Positions 35,331 through 46,270 of a DNA stretch of 64,000 bases are shown piece by piece (position 1 is the first letter of the stretch; the number at the start of each line of letters is the position of its first letter). Position numbers and translations under genes: made by a program. Below the pieces are notes generated by a model. The model did no database searches. It saw only the letters and a list, made by a program, of their open reading frames with translations, and was not told the DNA's origin. The stretch comes from Fasciolopsis buskii (taxonomy: Eukaryota > Platyhelminthes > Trematoda > Plagiorchiida > Fasciolidae), in contig LUCM01004096.1 of assembly GCA_008360955.1 (NCBI GenBank), positions 1-64,000 on the forward strand, given 5' to 3'.

Positions 35331-37337
35331 GTGGATTTGTGAACCCAAAATGTGATGCTCACCACCAGACAAATTTTGACATTCTTTTTCGAAATCATGT
35401 GGCAGTGATTCGAACATCAAACTTTCGGAAAAGTTTGTCGTTCTTTAACCAACAGTATTCCATCTTCACTTTGTATTTATTTCCAGTTAGTCTTACTTGA
35501 ATGAGGAACCATTTATTACCTTCAGCAAAAGAAGGTCTTTAGGAATACCGTCAGACCATATTTTCACACTGTCCATTTGTCCCCTGTTAATCATTACGTG
35601 ATTAATAGTTTAGTACGGACAGAAGAAACTCACCAAGACTGTGGTGCTTGTGAGGTAATGCTTGACTAGGCAAAACCGTTAGAACCGGGTGGACATGAAA
35701 TATGAATTGACAGTCCACATTCACCACTAGAGGATACGTTTGATCCGTTCTGTCCAGCCTAGTTCGACGGAAGCGATTGAAGATATGCGGTATGATATTT
35801 GGTGAAATCATACAGTGTTTTGTCGTTGCCAGTCGTCAGTACGGTGTTACACAAATGGGGCTACTTTTAACCATTTGTGTTTATGATGCGTTCAGGAGGG
35901 GCTGCGGAAACAATTCAAGCATTAAAGAATTTGTAAGTTTTGGGGCATTTTTATGACATAGGCAAATCTATGTTTTACCCATGTACTGATCTGGACCTTT
36001 AATGCTTCGCTGAATTTCGTTTGTGCGAAAAAAACGGTTATCAGTATGGCGCCCTGGGATCAAAAATACACAGATTATTTATGGCGCCCAAGTTTATGGG
36101 ACAGGCAAATGACTAGCTTGGTTCCCTGTTCCCCAGAGTGCGTTTATATGTCGATCTGTTGCTCGGCCTGTCGCCCTAAGACTCTTCTTTATCTACCTGA
36201 TTTAGGCGGAGAAGTTCCATTGAAATATAAATCTACTAGTGCGGATGGTTTGGTTTTTATCCGCGAGCTGTTTACTTCTTCACCCTGTGAATACATATAA
36301 ACAAAGAATTTAGGATACTTGGGTCTTAGCTTTTCACATGCTCCTTCGAGATATGAACAACCCTCTATTGTTCCGACCTTTTTTCGATTGGTTTATAATA
36401 AACATCAAAGAGGTTATACTAGCTTTTTAAATGATTTCATAAGTGAGTGAATTTAATGGTCATAACTGGGGTTTTATTTTGATGGTGTTGGTAAGATTTT
36501 GCAATTCTTGAAGCAGACCATTTGAAAGGATGTCTTTTCTTCAACATTTTCACTCCTTTTATGATTAACAGGGTAAAATGCAGGGCTTTCAAAAACACGA
36601 AGCAAAATATCGTGTTCCGCCAAGACAGGAAGTCATTGACGGTCTTAGGAATCGAGCCCACACTGTTCAGCTTTAGACGCTACCAGGATGATGCTTTGAC
36701 GAACGTCGGTCAGCATGCATCACACATTCTAGTCCGATTTGAAAAAAATGAAAGTCAGTCTTTGTACGATTTTGTTGTACGTTTGATTAGTCTGGTCAGT
36801 TAGGGGACTGTTTGCCTCTGAAATACCTGTGTTGATCAGCTTAATGTTAAATTCACAACCAGACTAGGTATGTGGTATTCTCATCTCTTTTTTCACTTGC
36901 CCAACAAGCACCGGGACGTCATTCTATCCGTGCGATCATGTTGTTTACACCCGTCAAGTGTAAATTCAATTCGAAATTTCTTTTAGCTCTTCCTCTTCCC
37001 CCTCGATTTCTTGGTCTTTGCCTGACGAACTCGTATATGACTTGCTTTTCTGTAGTCTTGCTCCGCATTGTTACGCAAAAAAGTAATGTCAATAATACCT
37101 TTCGGTTGGTATATGTATGCGAACCGAGAAAAGTTCATGCGTGTGATTATACTGATAGCACGGTTGATGTGATGCACAACTGTCACCATACTTCAGCGTC
37201 GGCTGCAGCGACGTGTGTGTGTCTGCGTGTGAAGGAGCTGTAGAGCAGCTGGTCAACTGATACATTATCAATGACACATTTGCTGTTCCTGGTCTTATCC
37301 TAATACAAAAATCCGCTAAATTTTAATGGGAACTACG
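35331..37337. other. Gene-free stretch within the putative intron
   Basis: No gene is recognised. Open frames at 36046-36300 and 36872-37243 (+) carry no family motif. Confidence 0.45.
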
Positions 37338-37555
37338 GGAGAGAGAGAGAGAGAAATAAAGCAAAAGGAGTGGTATAATCCTATCGGGTCCAGTTCGAAT
37401 TTGGCCGTCGACAGTCGTGCAACACACCTCGTCACGAGGACCATTGACGATGACAAAAAAGAACTTACGGTGGTGAAATGTCCGGAGGGGCGAAATAGTT
37501 TTTCGCTAAAATAAGTAAACGCAGATGCGGGAGAGAGAGAGAGCGAGAGCGATGG
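37338..37555. repeat. Two GA microsatellites
   Basis: A perfect (GA)8 lies at 37339-37354 and an interrupted GA/GC run at about 37530-37552. Arg/Glu-rich starts of overlapping open frames derive from these. A consensus-like donor CAG|GTAGGT occurs at about 37638-37645 but has no recognisable exon before it. Confidence 0.9.
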
Positions 37556-39439
37556 ATAAAACGAGTGACAAATCGGCGAACTGTGGAGCCAGACTTTGCA
37601 GAATCGAGATATTCCCATGTGATGAGCATGGACTGGTCACAGGTAGGTATGTGAGAGGCAGAGCGAGAAACTGTGACTGTGAGAACCGCCAACAACAACT
37701 GAGTACTTTATGCACAAAATTTGCATTTCGTTTGTCATGCAACTGGTGACAATTGCCTGTGGAGGCAGAAATCGGTTGGGCCAACATCCTGGTGTATGTG
37801 ATCTGCATGACATGAAACACAGGAAGACGAATCCACAAGTGTCAACTGGGATCCAGGATAATCTAGCTTATTCTGATACCAAATATGAAAAGTTGGATTC
37901 ACCTTCCAGGACATCCTGATTTGATCTCCCCAACTAGACTCAGGTAATAAGCAGATAATAAGCTTTTATTTTACCAGTCCGGGTTAACAAAAGGGGATCG
38001 TGAATCATCAGTTATCAATAAACGAAACAAGTTTCATCCGGATGAGTAAATAATCCAAGGGTACTAATCGGTCTCAGGCATATGGAATTATAATTTTACC
38101 TCGTCTAATTTAATCACAAGAGACATTATGTAATGGCGCGTTTTGGGATCGTTGGACCTACGATCGTGTGGGTCAAACTGCTTTCTCTAAATGTGTCGTT
38201 TGAGAGTGGTTGTTAGAGTGAAGCACAAAAATATCTTACGTCCTCCTATTGTGTAATAATTCCAGCTCAGCCTTCCCACTAACATGTTCTCTGTCGTTGG
38301 TTGAACCGAATTCCGAAAAGCTTCCCGGATAACCCGGTGGTGATTGGGTGCCCAAATCTCAGTCTTTCAGTTTCAGCCCTAGACCGATTTAGTGGGATTG
38401 GCATAGTGATCGGGCTTTAGGGGGTTCATGAGTTTCACGGTCAATCCTTGGGATGGATTAGCTACGTATTGAGTATGAAAGACCGATGATCGATTGTTCA
38501 ACGGAAAACTGGGTACTTTAATCTACGATAATCAGTAATGGAATGGGAAGCGGGACTTTAATCATGAAGTAAGTAGGAGATGGCTACCAGGACAGGTACA
38601 ACACCATCCCTGATATGAGAAACCTAATCACGATTGCTAATGACAGTTTTACAACAGTCGCGTGGTATTTCACTGGTAATTTCCGATGAAGAATAACTCA
38701 GTAAAATGAACTATTACTCCAGAAACTAATCAGTATAGTTGCCAATAGATCTGATGGGGTAGACTTCACATGACAAACGATACCACGACCATCACCACCG
38801 TAATGCAACTGCTCACCAACGTCTTCTAACACACAACAAATTAATCCAATTAAACCGTGTGAAGCTATTCCTGATAACTTCAAACCGCATCGATTTATTT
38901 TTCGGATGAATTTAGTGCTTTTATTTCAGTAAACAAAATGAATTTCACGGCATATAATTGTAAAAGTTTTAGATCCGTATTTCTAACTGTGATACAGCAG
39001 AGATGTTGACGAATTTCCGAGACCGTGGAATCACATAGTCGACCTAGGATCCAGATCGGTCGGGTGTAATAATAATCCTGATAACTGTGCTGTACATTAT
39101 AAATAAGGTGATATGTACAGATAACGAAACAGTCAAATTGAAGTAAGAAATTTATATTTAAATATCTGATTGAGAGATAGCAGTATTGCAAAGACTTTTT
39201 AAATGCTGTCAAATGGACAGGAAAAAGTTAAACAACTGTTTCATATACGGTACAAAATGTTTTATCGCGCAGGGATCCAAATACCAAATAATATTAGAAA
39301 CAACGGGTTTCCAAATCTTTTCTGGTACCAAATGCAAAAACGGATTTTGATTTAGTTTCATTGATTTATTAATCCCAACATCAGTAATCAATGTAATTTC
39401 ATCCTTGTCCGAAGCAAATTCACATGAAAATCGACACAG
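37556..39439. other. Gene-free stretch within the putative intron
   Basis: No gene, RNA or clear repeat is recognised. Confidence 0.5.
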
Positions 39440-40600
39440 TTGCATCCCTTAGATAGTTCTTATGTAAAGGTGAAAGTTCCGCTAGAGACGGTCACTTTAT
39501 CTTCTGGTCCACATCACTGCGCTTCAGCGCATCCCTCGAAACTTTGTCGGCATGCCCAGCACCTACCTAAGCGAAACCGACTTGTTGTAGAGCCTGACTT
39601 GTTCAGCTATACTGGTTCTTTCCCTTTCAATTCTCCATCCGTAGACCGATGCGGGGTACAGAACTGGGCCAATGTCTCGATTGAGGTGCGAGTTCCCATA
39701 TCCGCCACTTGAAGACAATACAGGTATCGGTGGTAATGGGGCTTTTGAACACCAGCCGAATTCGACTTTTTTCCTGTTGCGGTGAATCACACACACTGCG
39801 GTTTCCGACTTACTTACCACTTCCGTATGGCTTAGTTCGGGGGCCTGAGGACCTTTAAACGTTCAAGCACCTTTGAATTAGGCATGCGTTGTGATGGCCG
39901 CTTAGTGCTCGGCCTACTGGGCACTGTGGAATTCTCTTCTGGCTGGGTGGGAGGTTGAACACGGAACAAATGAGGAAATACAAGAAATACTGAATGAGTG
40001 TATACAACAAAAGGTGTTTACTGTGTCCATGCTCGACCGAATGCTTGGGTGGTCCGCTGCTTGTGTCACAGGGGCATTTGGCGTCTCCGATCGAGGTTGT
40101 CTCCAGGTTCCGGGTTCTACTTCCGTCGTGCTTTCGTTTGCTTCCCCAAGTGCAGCACGCAGACCATAACACGCATTCACTCATTTTCGATTAGTTTTTG
40201 CATTTTGTTTGCTAGTTTGTCGGTGTACGTCGTCGGCTGTCCGAACGAAGTCCACAAACGGACAGGGATAGTCAATTGCAGATATGCTCTCCCTATTTGT
40301 CTGCCGTGGGGACTTATTTAGGGAGACCTTTGACCACATCCAAATTCTCCGTGGGCGGGCTTATCAGAACGAGGTCTATACAGACCTTTTGAACAGACAG
40401 TTTCCTAGCCTGCCGACCGGTTGGTCAGTTTGGGCCAGCTAGTCATCCGGCCACCCACCTAGCTGGTCATTTTCGGACGTGACTACAATCACCCCGAATC
40501 CTCGTGACGAACGCTGTTCCGATAGGCGTGCGGGCCAGACTATTAAGTGGACACAGGCTACAGTCACGTGATCCTAGTATGGATTTTCTAATGAGTAACA
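39440..40600 (-). repeat. GC-richer patch, probable unidentified interspersed repeat
   Basis: This 1.1 kb is noticeably richer in G and C than its neighbours. Several long open frames overlap on both strands (109 and 88 codons on minus at 39855-40184, 107 on plus at 39998-40321). When no frame is favoured in this way, base composition is the likelier explanation. The minus-strand reading around 39990-40180 resembles the recurrent hypothetical peptides often predicted from fluke repeats, an impression I cannot verify here. It might be the 5' untranslated part of a LINE or another SINE family. Orientation is a guess. Confidence 0.35.
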
Positions 40601-41400
40601 TTTAACGATGGCGTGACCACTAGCTGGTAAAATATTGCCCATAAAGTGCGAAATTATATCCAGTAGGAGTTACATTTCCGTGTAGTTCATTTGTATCAGT
40701 GACTGTTCTCGTCTATATACGAAGATTATATGGAGAGATTTAAGTGGTACGTCGACCAGTCATTTCACACAAACTTGACCAATAACAAATCTACTGTTCA
40801 AACGCAAGAAAAAATTGGAATTAGTATACTGTTTACTAGTTTCGGATGCTACACTAATGGTTGGGCTACATTAAAACTCTTTCTTTAACTCTTTCCGCAA
40901 GTTCAAAGTTTTAATTTCGTTCAGATGCGGGGATCGTATCCATTTAGCTTCCTTCCAATGTCCTCACTTTTAACACCGACCGGATAGACATTAGCAATAC
41001 TTCAATGGTAGTTTCGAAATCTAGGATTTGCGAATCTGTCCACCAGTTTGTGAGGGAAGATAACCTCGACAAATTTGCATAATTTGTTATTGTAGAAAAA
41101 TAATAAACATGACGCTCCGGGACAACTGTGAATGCTTGGTTTTCCAAATAATTCTTTCTGCAAACAAAGTTCAGAACCGCAAGGGGTTACGGTGCCAACT
41201 GTGTGATTTTTACTAACTGTCCTGATCGCGATTAAGTGGAAAGACAAAAACTAATCAAAAATTGAAGAGACTAGGAAGTCTGCATTCGGAGTACACCGAG
41301 TGGATATCGATAAAGCGAGGGTGTATTTATTATGTGACCTCCTTGTCTGTCAAAGTAATAATAAGCTGAAGTTTCTGTTCAACGAGCACAATCATCATAG
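40601..41400. other. Gene-free stretch
   Basis: Nothing is recognised beyond short, overlapping open frames. Confidence 0.5.
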
Positions 41401-41401
41401 C

Positions 41402-41439
41402 AACAGTGGTTGCACAAGGTTGCACAAGGTTGCACTGTT
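41402..41439. repeat. Short tandem TTGCACAAGG repeat enclosed by an inverted repeat
   Basis: TTGCACAAGG occurs at 41410-41419 and 41420-41429, with a partial third unit to 41435. The block is bracketed by AACAGTG (41402-41408) and CACTGTT (41433-41439), a perfect 7-bp inverted repeat overlapping the last unit. Confidence 0.85.
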
Positions 41440-42234
41440 CGTTCCGCATGGTTTCAGCCTTCAAACGATCGGATAAATGCGTGATGAACTTTAACGGGTA
41501 ACCTTTACTAATAAGAAATTCTCCACATCACTTAGCTTCAGAAATATTCTGAGTGTTAAAAAATTTCAATTAAAGGAAATCAACGATACTGACAAAAATT
41601 CCCTGGACAGCCAATTAATAATATATGGTTTAACGTATTACTAATAGACTGACAGTTTTTACGTCGTTTTATCCTGGAACTTCTTGCTTTTTAGTAGCTT
41701 CTGGTAGTCGGTAAGAAGCCCAGATTTCAATAAACACATAGTTGTCGACCTGATTAACATTAGGCTGTCAAACCAGATGACCAGGTCCGACTAACCAATT
41801 ACTGATTTGCATGCTTTGTCCCAGATTGTGTTTATTGTGCTCCGGAATGGAGTTTATCAAACAATATGAGGCTAACAACGCATGATGGAAGGCAAACAAA
41901 TGAAACCAGAGACTATACGACGCATACCAAGAATCAAATTCGTTTGCATACTGCCTCATCACTTGCCTTATCCATTATCAGTTGTCTTTTGAAAACCGTG
42001 AAAATCGCAGTCTGCTCCAGTCACCAGTCACCACATTAAGATTGTCAGCCATGCTATACATTTCCGCAGGACTTCAACCGACAGTCCAAACAGGCTGCGA
42101 TCACTTAGGTGGAACATGGTCATGCAAACAATTTCAATACACACTGCTTTGAAGAATATCGATATTTTCGTGACTCATGGCCTCTTTGTTTTAACTTGCT
42201 GAGTACTTGGCATTTTCAAAAAGCTTATTTAGGA
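41440..42234. other. Gene-free stretch
   Basis: No gene or repeat is recognised. Confidence 0.5.
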
Positions 42235-42385
42235 AACTAATTCAAGTCCCAGTTCGGGCGGGGTGGATGTGCACCACTGATGCTGCTCATATAGTTTCGT
42301 AATGGCGAATTGGGAGTTTATATTGCGTAGTGAATTATTTCGTGAAAACGTTCTATCTCCTCCCCTTACTACTACCTACGAAGTT
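42235..42385 (+). mobile_element. Decayed hammerhead retroposon (copy E)
   Basis: CCCAGTTCGGGCGGGGTGGA near 42247-42266 matches the end of the tRNA-like head. It is followed by CACCACTGATG near 42272 and then a divergent segment where stem II and GAAA should be. GTGAATTATTTCGTGAAAAC near 42331 and TTCTATCTCCT near 42351 match the tail. The ribozyme core is broken. The 5' part of the head is missing. Confidence 0.75.
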
Positions 42386-44689
42386 AACAGAAGAATACTG
42401 GTCTCTATTTCTGTTGTAATTTGGACAAAATATTCATGCATTTGTTTCCTGGTATTCGGATAACAGTGCAATAATATGTCTACCCCCCGAAATCAAATAC
42501 GTTCACTTGGTAAATCAAACCACACGACTGGGTGAGGTGTTCGCCTGCTTATTTACATCTGAACGGTTCTTTCAAAAGATTCTCTTAATTGCTCATTTGG
42601 TGCTCTTCTATCGGAATAAGTCACACTATCGTGAGCCAAGCCGGACCAAAATTCTCTAGTGATTGGTTTCTTTCAAACTTAGTGAATTTCAGTACGCCCT
42701 GTGGTGGTTCACTTCAGTTTGGAAAAGTTTTTTGTTAATTTGTGTCTCCGTTTTGGAGTTCTTAGCAGTATGCATCATCTGACGGAGAAAAAATTCTAAC
42801 ATAAGTTCAAGAACATATTTCCGCTTATCCGTTGTCCTACTAACTAGGGATTTGTCGAACGAATTTCCCAAAGTAATTTTTGAAAGTTTTATGGAACTAG
42901 ATCTACCCTCATTGCTAATACAAAAGTCTTGGCAGTGAATACCATCAAACTGAGAACAAAAGGAAACCTATGGAACAGTAGGCACCTGATCATCCTTTTC
43001 TACACAAATAACCTTGGAAGCTACATATGATGAGACCTTTGCCTAATTTCATCCTCCTTCTCGTACGTTCCTCAGCCAAACTTATGCAATAATCGATCCA
43101 GTTCGTCTCAACTCTCGTGCCCCATTTCCTTTACTGTTTGCTCCCCCTTCTCTCCGAGGATTTGCGATCTCCAAATATTTATCGTGGAAAGAATGTCATT
43201 TGCCATCAGATTGCCCAACCGTTTGCTTATTGTCAGAGAAGAACACGTACGCAGAACGAGCGAGGGAACGTTCATCCCGTTCCATCGGAAATCGGCGTGA
43301 ACGGAAATAATTGCGCTATTTGCTTATATTTCGATGTCCAATGCGATTGGACAGTTTTGGGAAGGATGATCAGACAGGAGAGGTATGGGCCGAATGAAAG
43401 AAGATCATCATCGAAAAGAATACCCGCGTCAGTTATATCGACGCCCGTTTTATTTTTAGAAGTAGAGATTTTTCCGGGGTACAGTCCATTAAGTTGAACA
43501 AATGGATTTCGTAGTTCTTGTTAAAGGTACTCCTAGAACTAGGGGTGAGCATTGTATACTTGACGATTACCCACTCAAACGTGATTACCGTTCTCAGTAA
43601 ATAATATCATTGTCCGTGAACAAATTTGTTTCTCTCGGATTCTAAGCCCAGGCCATCAGTAATTGACCTTGCTCAACAAGTCGACTGACAAGCTACTTTT
43701 TTTCCTTAATCTGTTGTTATAACTATTCATTTGTTTAATTGCTAACACGATATGGCATTCTAATTTAGAATCTCTTAGTTTTCATTACGTTTCAAGGCCA
43801 AAAGCTCAGCGATCGGATCGTAAAGGAGAGAAATCAAGAATTCTTGCTAATAACAGTGAGTACGAGGGGAAACAACTTGTGGAGTTATAGACGTACAAAC
43901 TGTTCATTGCAGACGTACCGTTAGTCCCAACTATCACTGTAAGGAGCTAAAACACAAGCAACATAGTAGGACCTGGAGTTCTAGTCGGTCTAATGGCGCA
44001 GATGTTATCAAACGATACTCTTCACTGTTAATTGCAATTATCGCAACATGTTTAAAGCGAAATGACATTTTCGAAAATGAGGGTTGTTGGCGGCAAAATG
44101 AATGTAAATTTCGAAAACAAAATAGTTGGAAGTAAAAAGTTTGCACCGTGTATGAGGAATGGATATATCGAGGTCTTATTCGGATTGGTGGACTACAGAC
44201 CTAGTTTACGCAATGTGAAATCTGCAGTGAGACGTCACCTGAACGACCGCTCATCGTTCCAAGATGAGGATGATAGTGACGGCAGAATGGCCACGAATAG
44301 TAGTTGATCTATCCTCATCACCAGCCAAAATTACGCTATCTGTGTAAGTTTACTGTTAGCTAGCTACTTTATGTTTTCTCAATTCAAAACGGAGTCACTG
44401 TGAGGATCCTTCTGAAGGGCTTAGAATGTCTCTGTGAGAGTATCACTTCCTCAGATTCTATGGCCTTTAGAAGTAAACTACATAGTCGATGAGTCATAAT
44501 GAAGTATAAATTATTCTGGCTCATCACTCTACCAAATAGATACAGAATCGCCCAGTATCCGTGCAAATACATGGGGCAAATGAAGAAAGCTATATCCTTA
44601 GCTGCATTACCATGTGTGACTTAATATCATGTAAACCTCTGAAACGGTGGGTATCCTCGAATTTAAATGTTCCTTTGAGTAGAAATCTG
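42386..44689. other. Gene-free stretch
   Basis: The longest frame (43117-43497, 126 codons, +) follows a pyrimidine-rich run and an AG near 43157, as an exon would. It has no motif and no counterpart I recognise, so I do not call it a gene. Nothing else is recognised. Confidence 0.4.
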
Positions 44690-46270
44690 TCCCTCCGCAC
44701 GTAGCATATAACGAGGCACGTGAATCCTTGAAACGTCAGCTGACCAGAAGTCTGCGAAATGAATGCGAGCAGTAGTGCACAGGAAAAAAAAGGGAAACCG
44801 GAAAGACTACGGATATCGAGAGTAGTAGCAGCCTGTACCGGTTGCTTAGAATTATTGGTCCGCGGAAGCCAAGTGTACGCTAGCTGATCAAGAAATTCGA
44901 CGGTTCGTTGATTTACTCTCAGAACTGTCGTCTAGAGCGCTGGGAAGACTTTCTTCGGCTCATTGCCACATTAGACTTCCCACTTATGCCTATAGGTGGA
45001 CCAGTGAAGGTAGATGCCAGTCCTTCATCCGAAATGCAGGTGATGAGGGAGACATGTTTTCTAAAAAAGCATAGGGTAGCTGGACCAGATGGACTATCAC
45101 CATCCTTCTTCACGGAGAGTTTTGAAGTGTCAACATCGGAGCCAATAAAATTCCTTGGCTGAACGTAGGCAACGGAATATATTCCCTGGGACTGGTATGA
45201 ATCGGTAACTTTACGGGATAGGAAGAAAAGTGGTAGATCTTCATGCGTGAATCACACGGAATTCGGCTTGGTAAGTATGGTATCCAAACTGCTCGGGGAC
45301 GTAATCTCCCACTGATAATTTAGCACTGACGAAGAGTTTGTGTGAGAACCAAGCCGGTTTCCGTCTCGTCGGAGGATGAACTGACCTAACCTTTACTCTG
45401 AGCCTAACTTTAAGATATACGCATATTCTTTCTAGACCCACGATTTCTTCGTTCCTCGAACTGAAAATGGTGTTCGACTCAGTCACTCGAGGAATTCTTT
45501 GGCGCCGACTCTTATTGCAGTGTGCCAGAGAAATTTATTTCATTCATCCAATCCCAATTTTTAAATTGCCAAGGCTGAGTTCGTACTCACGAAGATATTT
45601 GCCCGAGTTCACCACAAAAGTGTTCTCCAGGGTTGTCCCCTTTACCATTATTTGATAATTCCATCATTATGGAGAAAACCTTATTCTCGTGTGATCACAG
45701 TGGCATTGATATTTGCTCAGACAGGAATTTATTTGACTTAGAAAATGCGGACGATGCTACGCTGCTGCATGAAGACCCAATTAACTCTGGAATTTTTTCT
45801 GACCGTCTCAGTAGCAGTCTACTTAAGCTTGGGTTGGGTTTTGTACCCTCGAAGAGTAAAACTCTGTTGCAGGACTGGATTGGCCCGATGTCGAGACTAC
45901 CTGCTGCAAGGAAGAATAACTGTTTGAGGTGGATAGATTTAGTTACCCGGGTTGTTGTCCCACTCAGTTATTTTAGATAGGATAAATTGCTTTGGCTGGC
46001 ATTCAACAGTTTGAGGCACCTATTGCGTCGGCCAGACATCCCGTTGTTGATCTGCGTTTAGTTTGGCATGGCAACAGCCAGGCGGGTGCCACTATGTCGC
46101 CCAAAAGCATGGGAGTTGAGAATTAAAGATAGGCGAGGACTTTCGGTACTTGGACATCATTGCACCCGGAAAATGGTGGAAGGGTTCTTGAATAACTGAG
46201 AAGTTAGGCATAAACTATTGTGGCTTAGAATTCATTCTTTCAGAGAACCGTTAAAGTTGAACTGGCTGGA
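44690..46270 (+). pseudogene. Degraded non-LTR retrotransposon reverse transcriptase (LINE relic)
   Basis: Translation across changing frames gives RT landmarks in order. ARESLKRQLTRSLRNECEQ (about 44719-44772) ends in a TAG. VAGPDGLSPSFF is at about 45076-45111. NQAGFRLVGG follows near 45349, then a TGA, and then FTLSLTLR. Motif A, FLELKMVFDSV, is near 45452-45484, and the catalytic Asp of the usual FLDLK is Glu here (45458-45460). LQGCPL is near 45627. Motif C, NADDATLLHEDP, is near 45743, with Asn in place of the usual Tyr of YADD. SKTLLQDWIGP is near 45854. The C-terminal part, FNSLRHLLRRPDI, begins near 46005. Frameshifts and stops show it cannot encode an active enzyme. The endonuclease part was not found. 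The element is CR1/Jockey-like in style, but its clade is unproven. Confidence 0.9.

Noticed and set aside
37556..37650. Possible exon ending at CAG|GTAGGT near 37640
   Set aside because: The preceding frame begins in a GA microsatellite and matches no Hedgehog or other known domain.
39855..40321. Overlapping open frames of 109, 88 and 107 codons
   Set aside because: Three frames on two strands stay open in a GC-rich patch, which fits base composition or a repeat better than a gene.
43117..43497. 126-codon open frame after a pyrimidine-rich run and AG
   Set aside because: It has an exon-like acceptor context but no recognisable family and no convincing donor, so it is not called as a gene.
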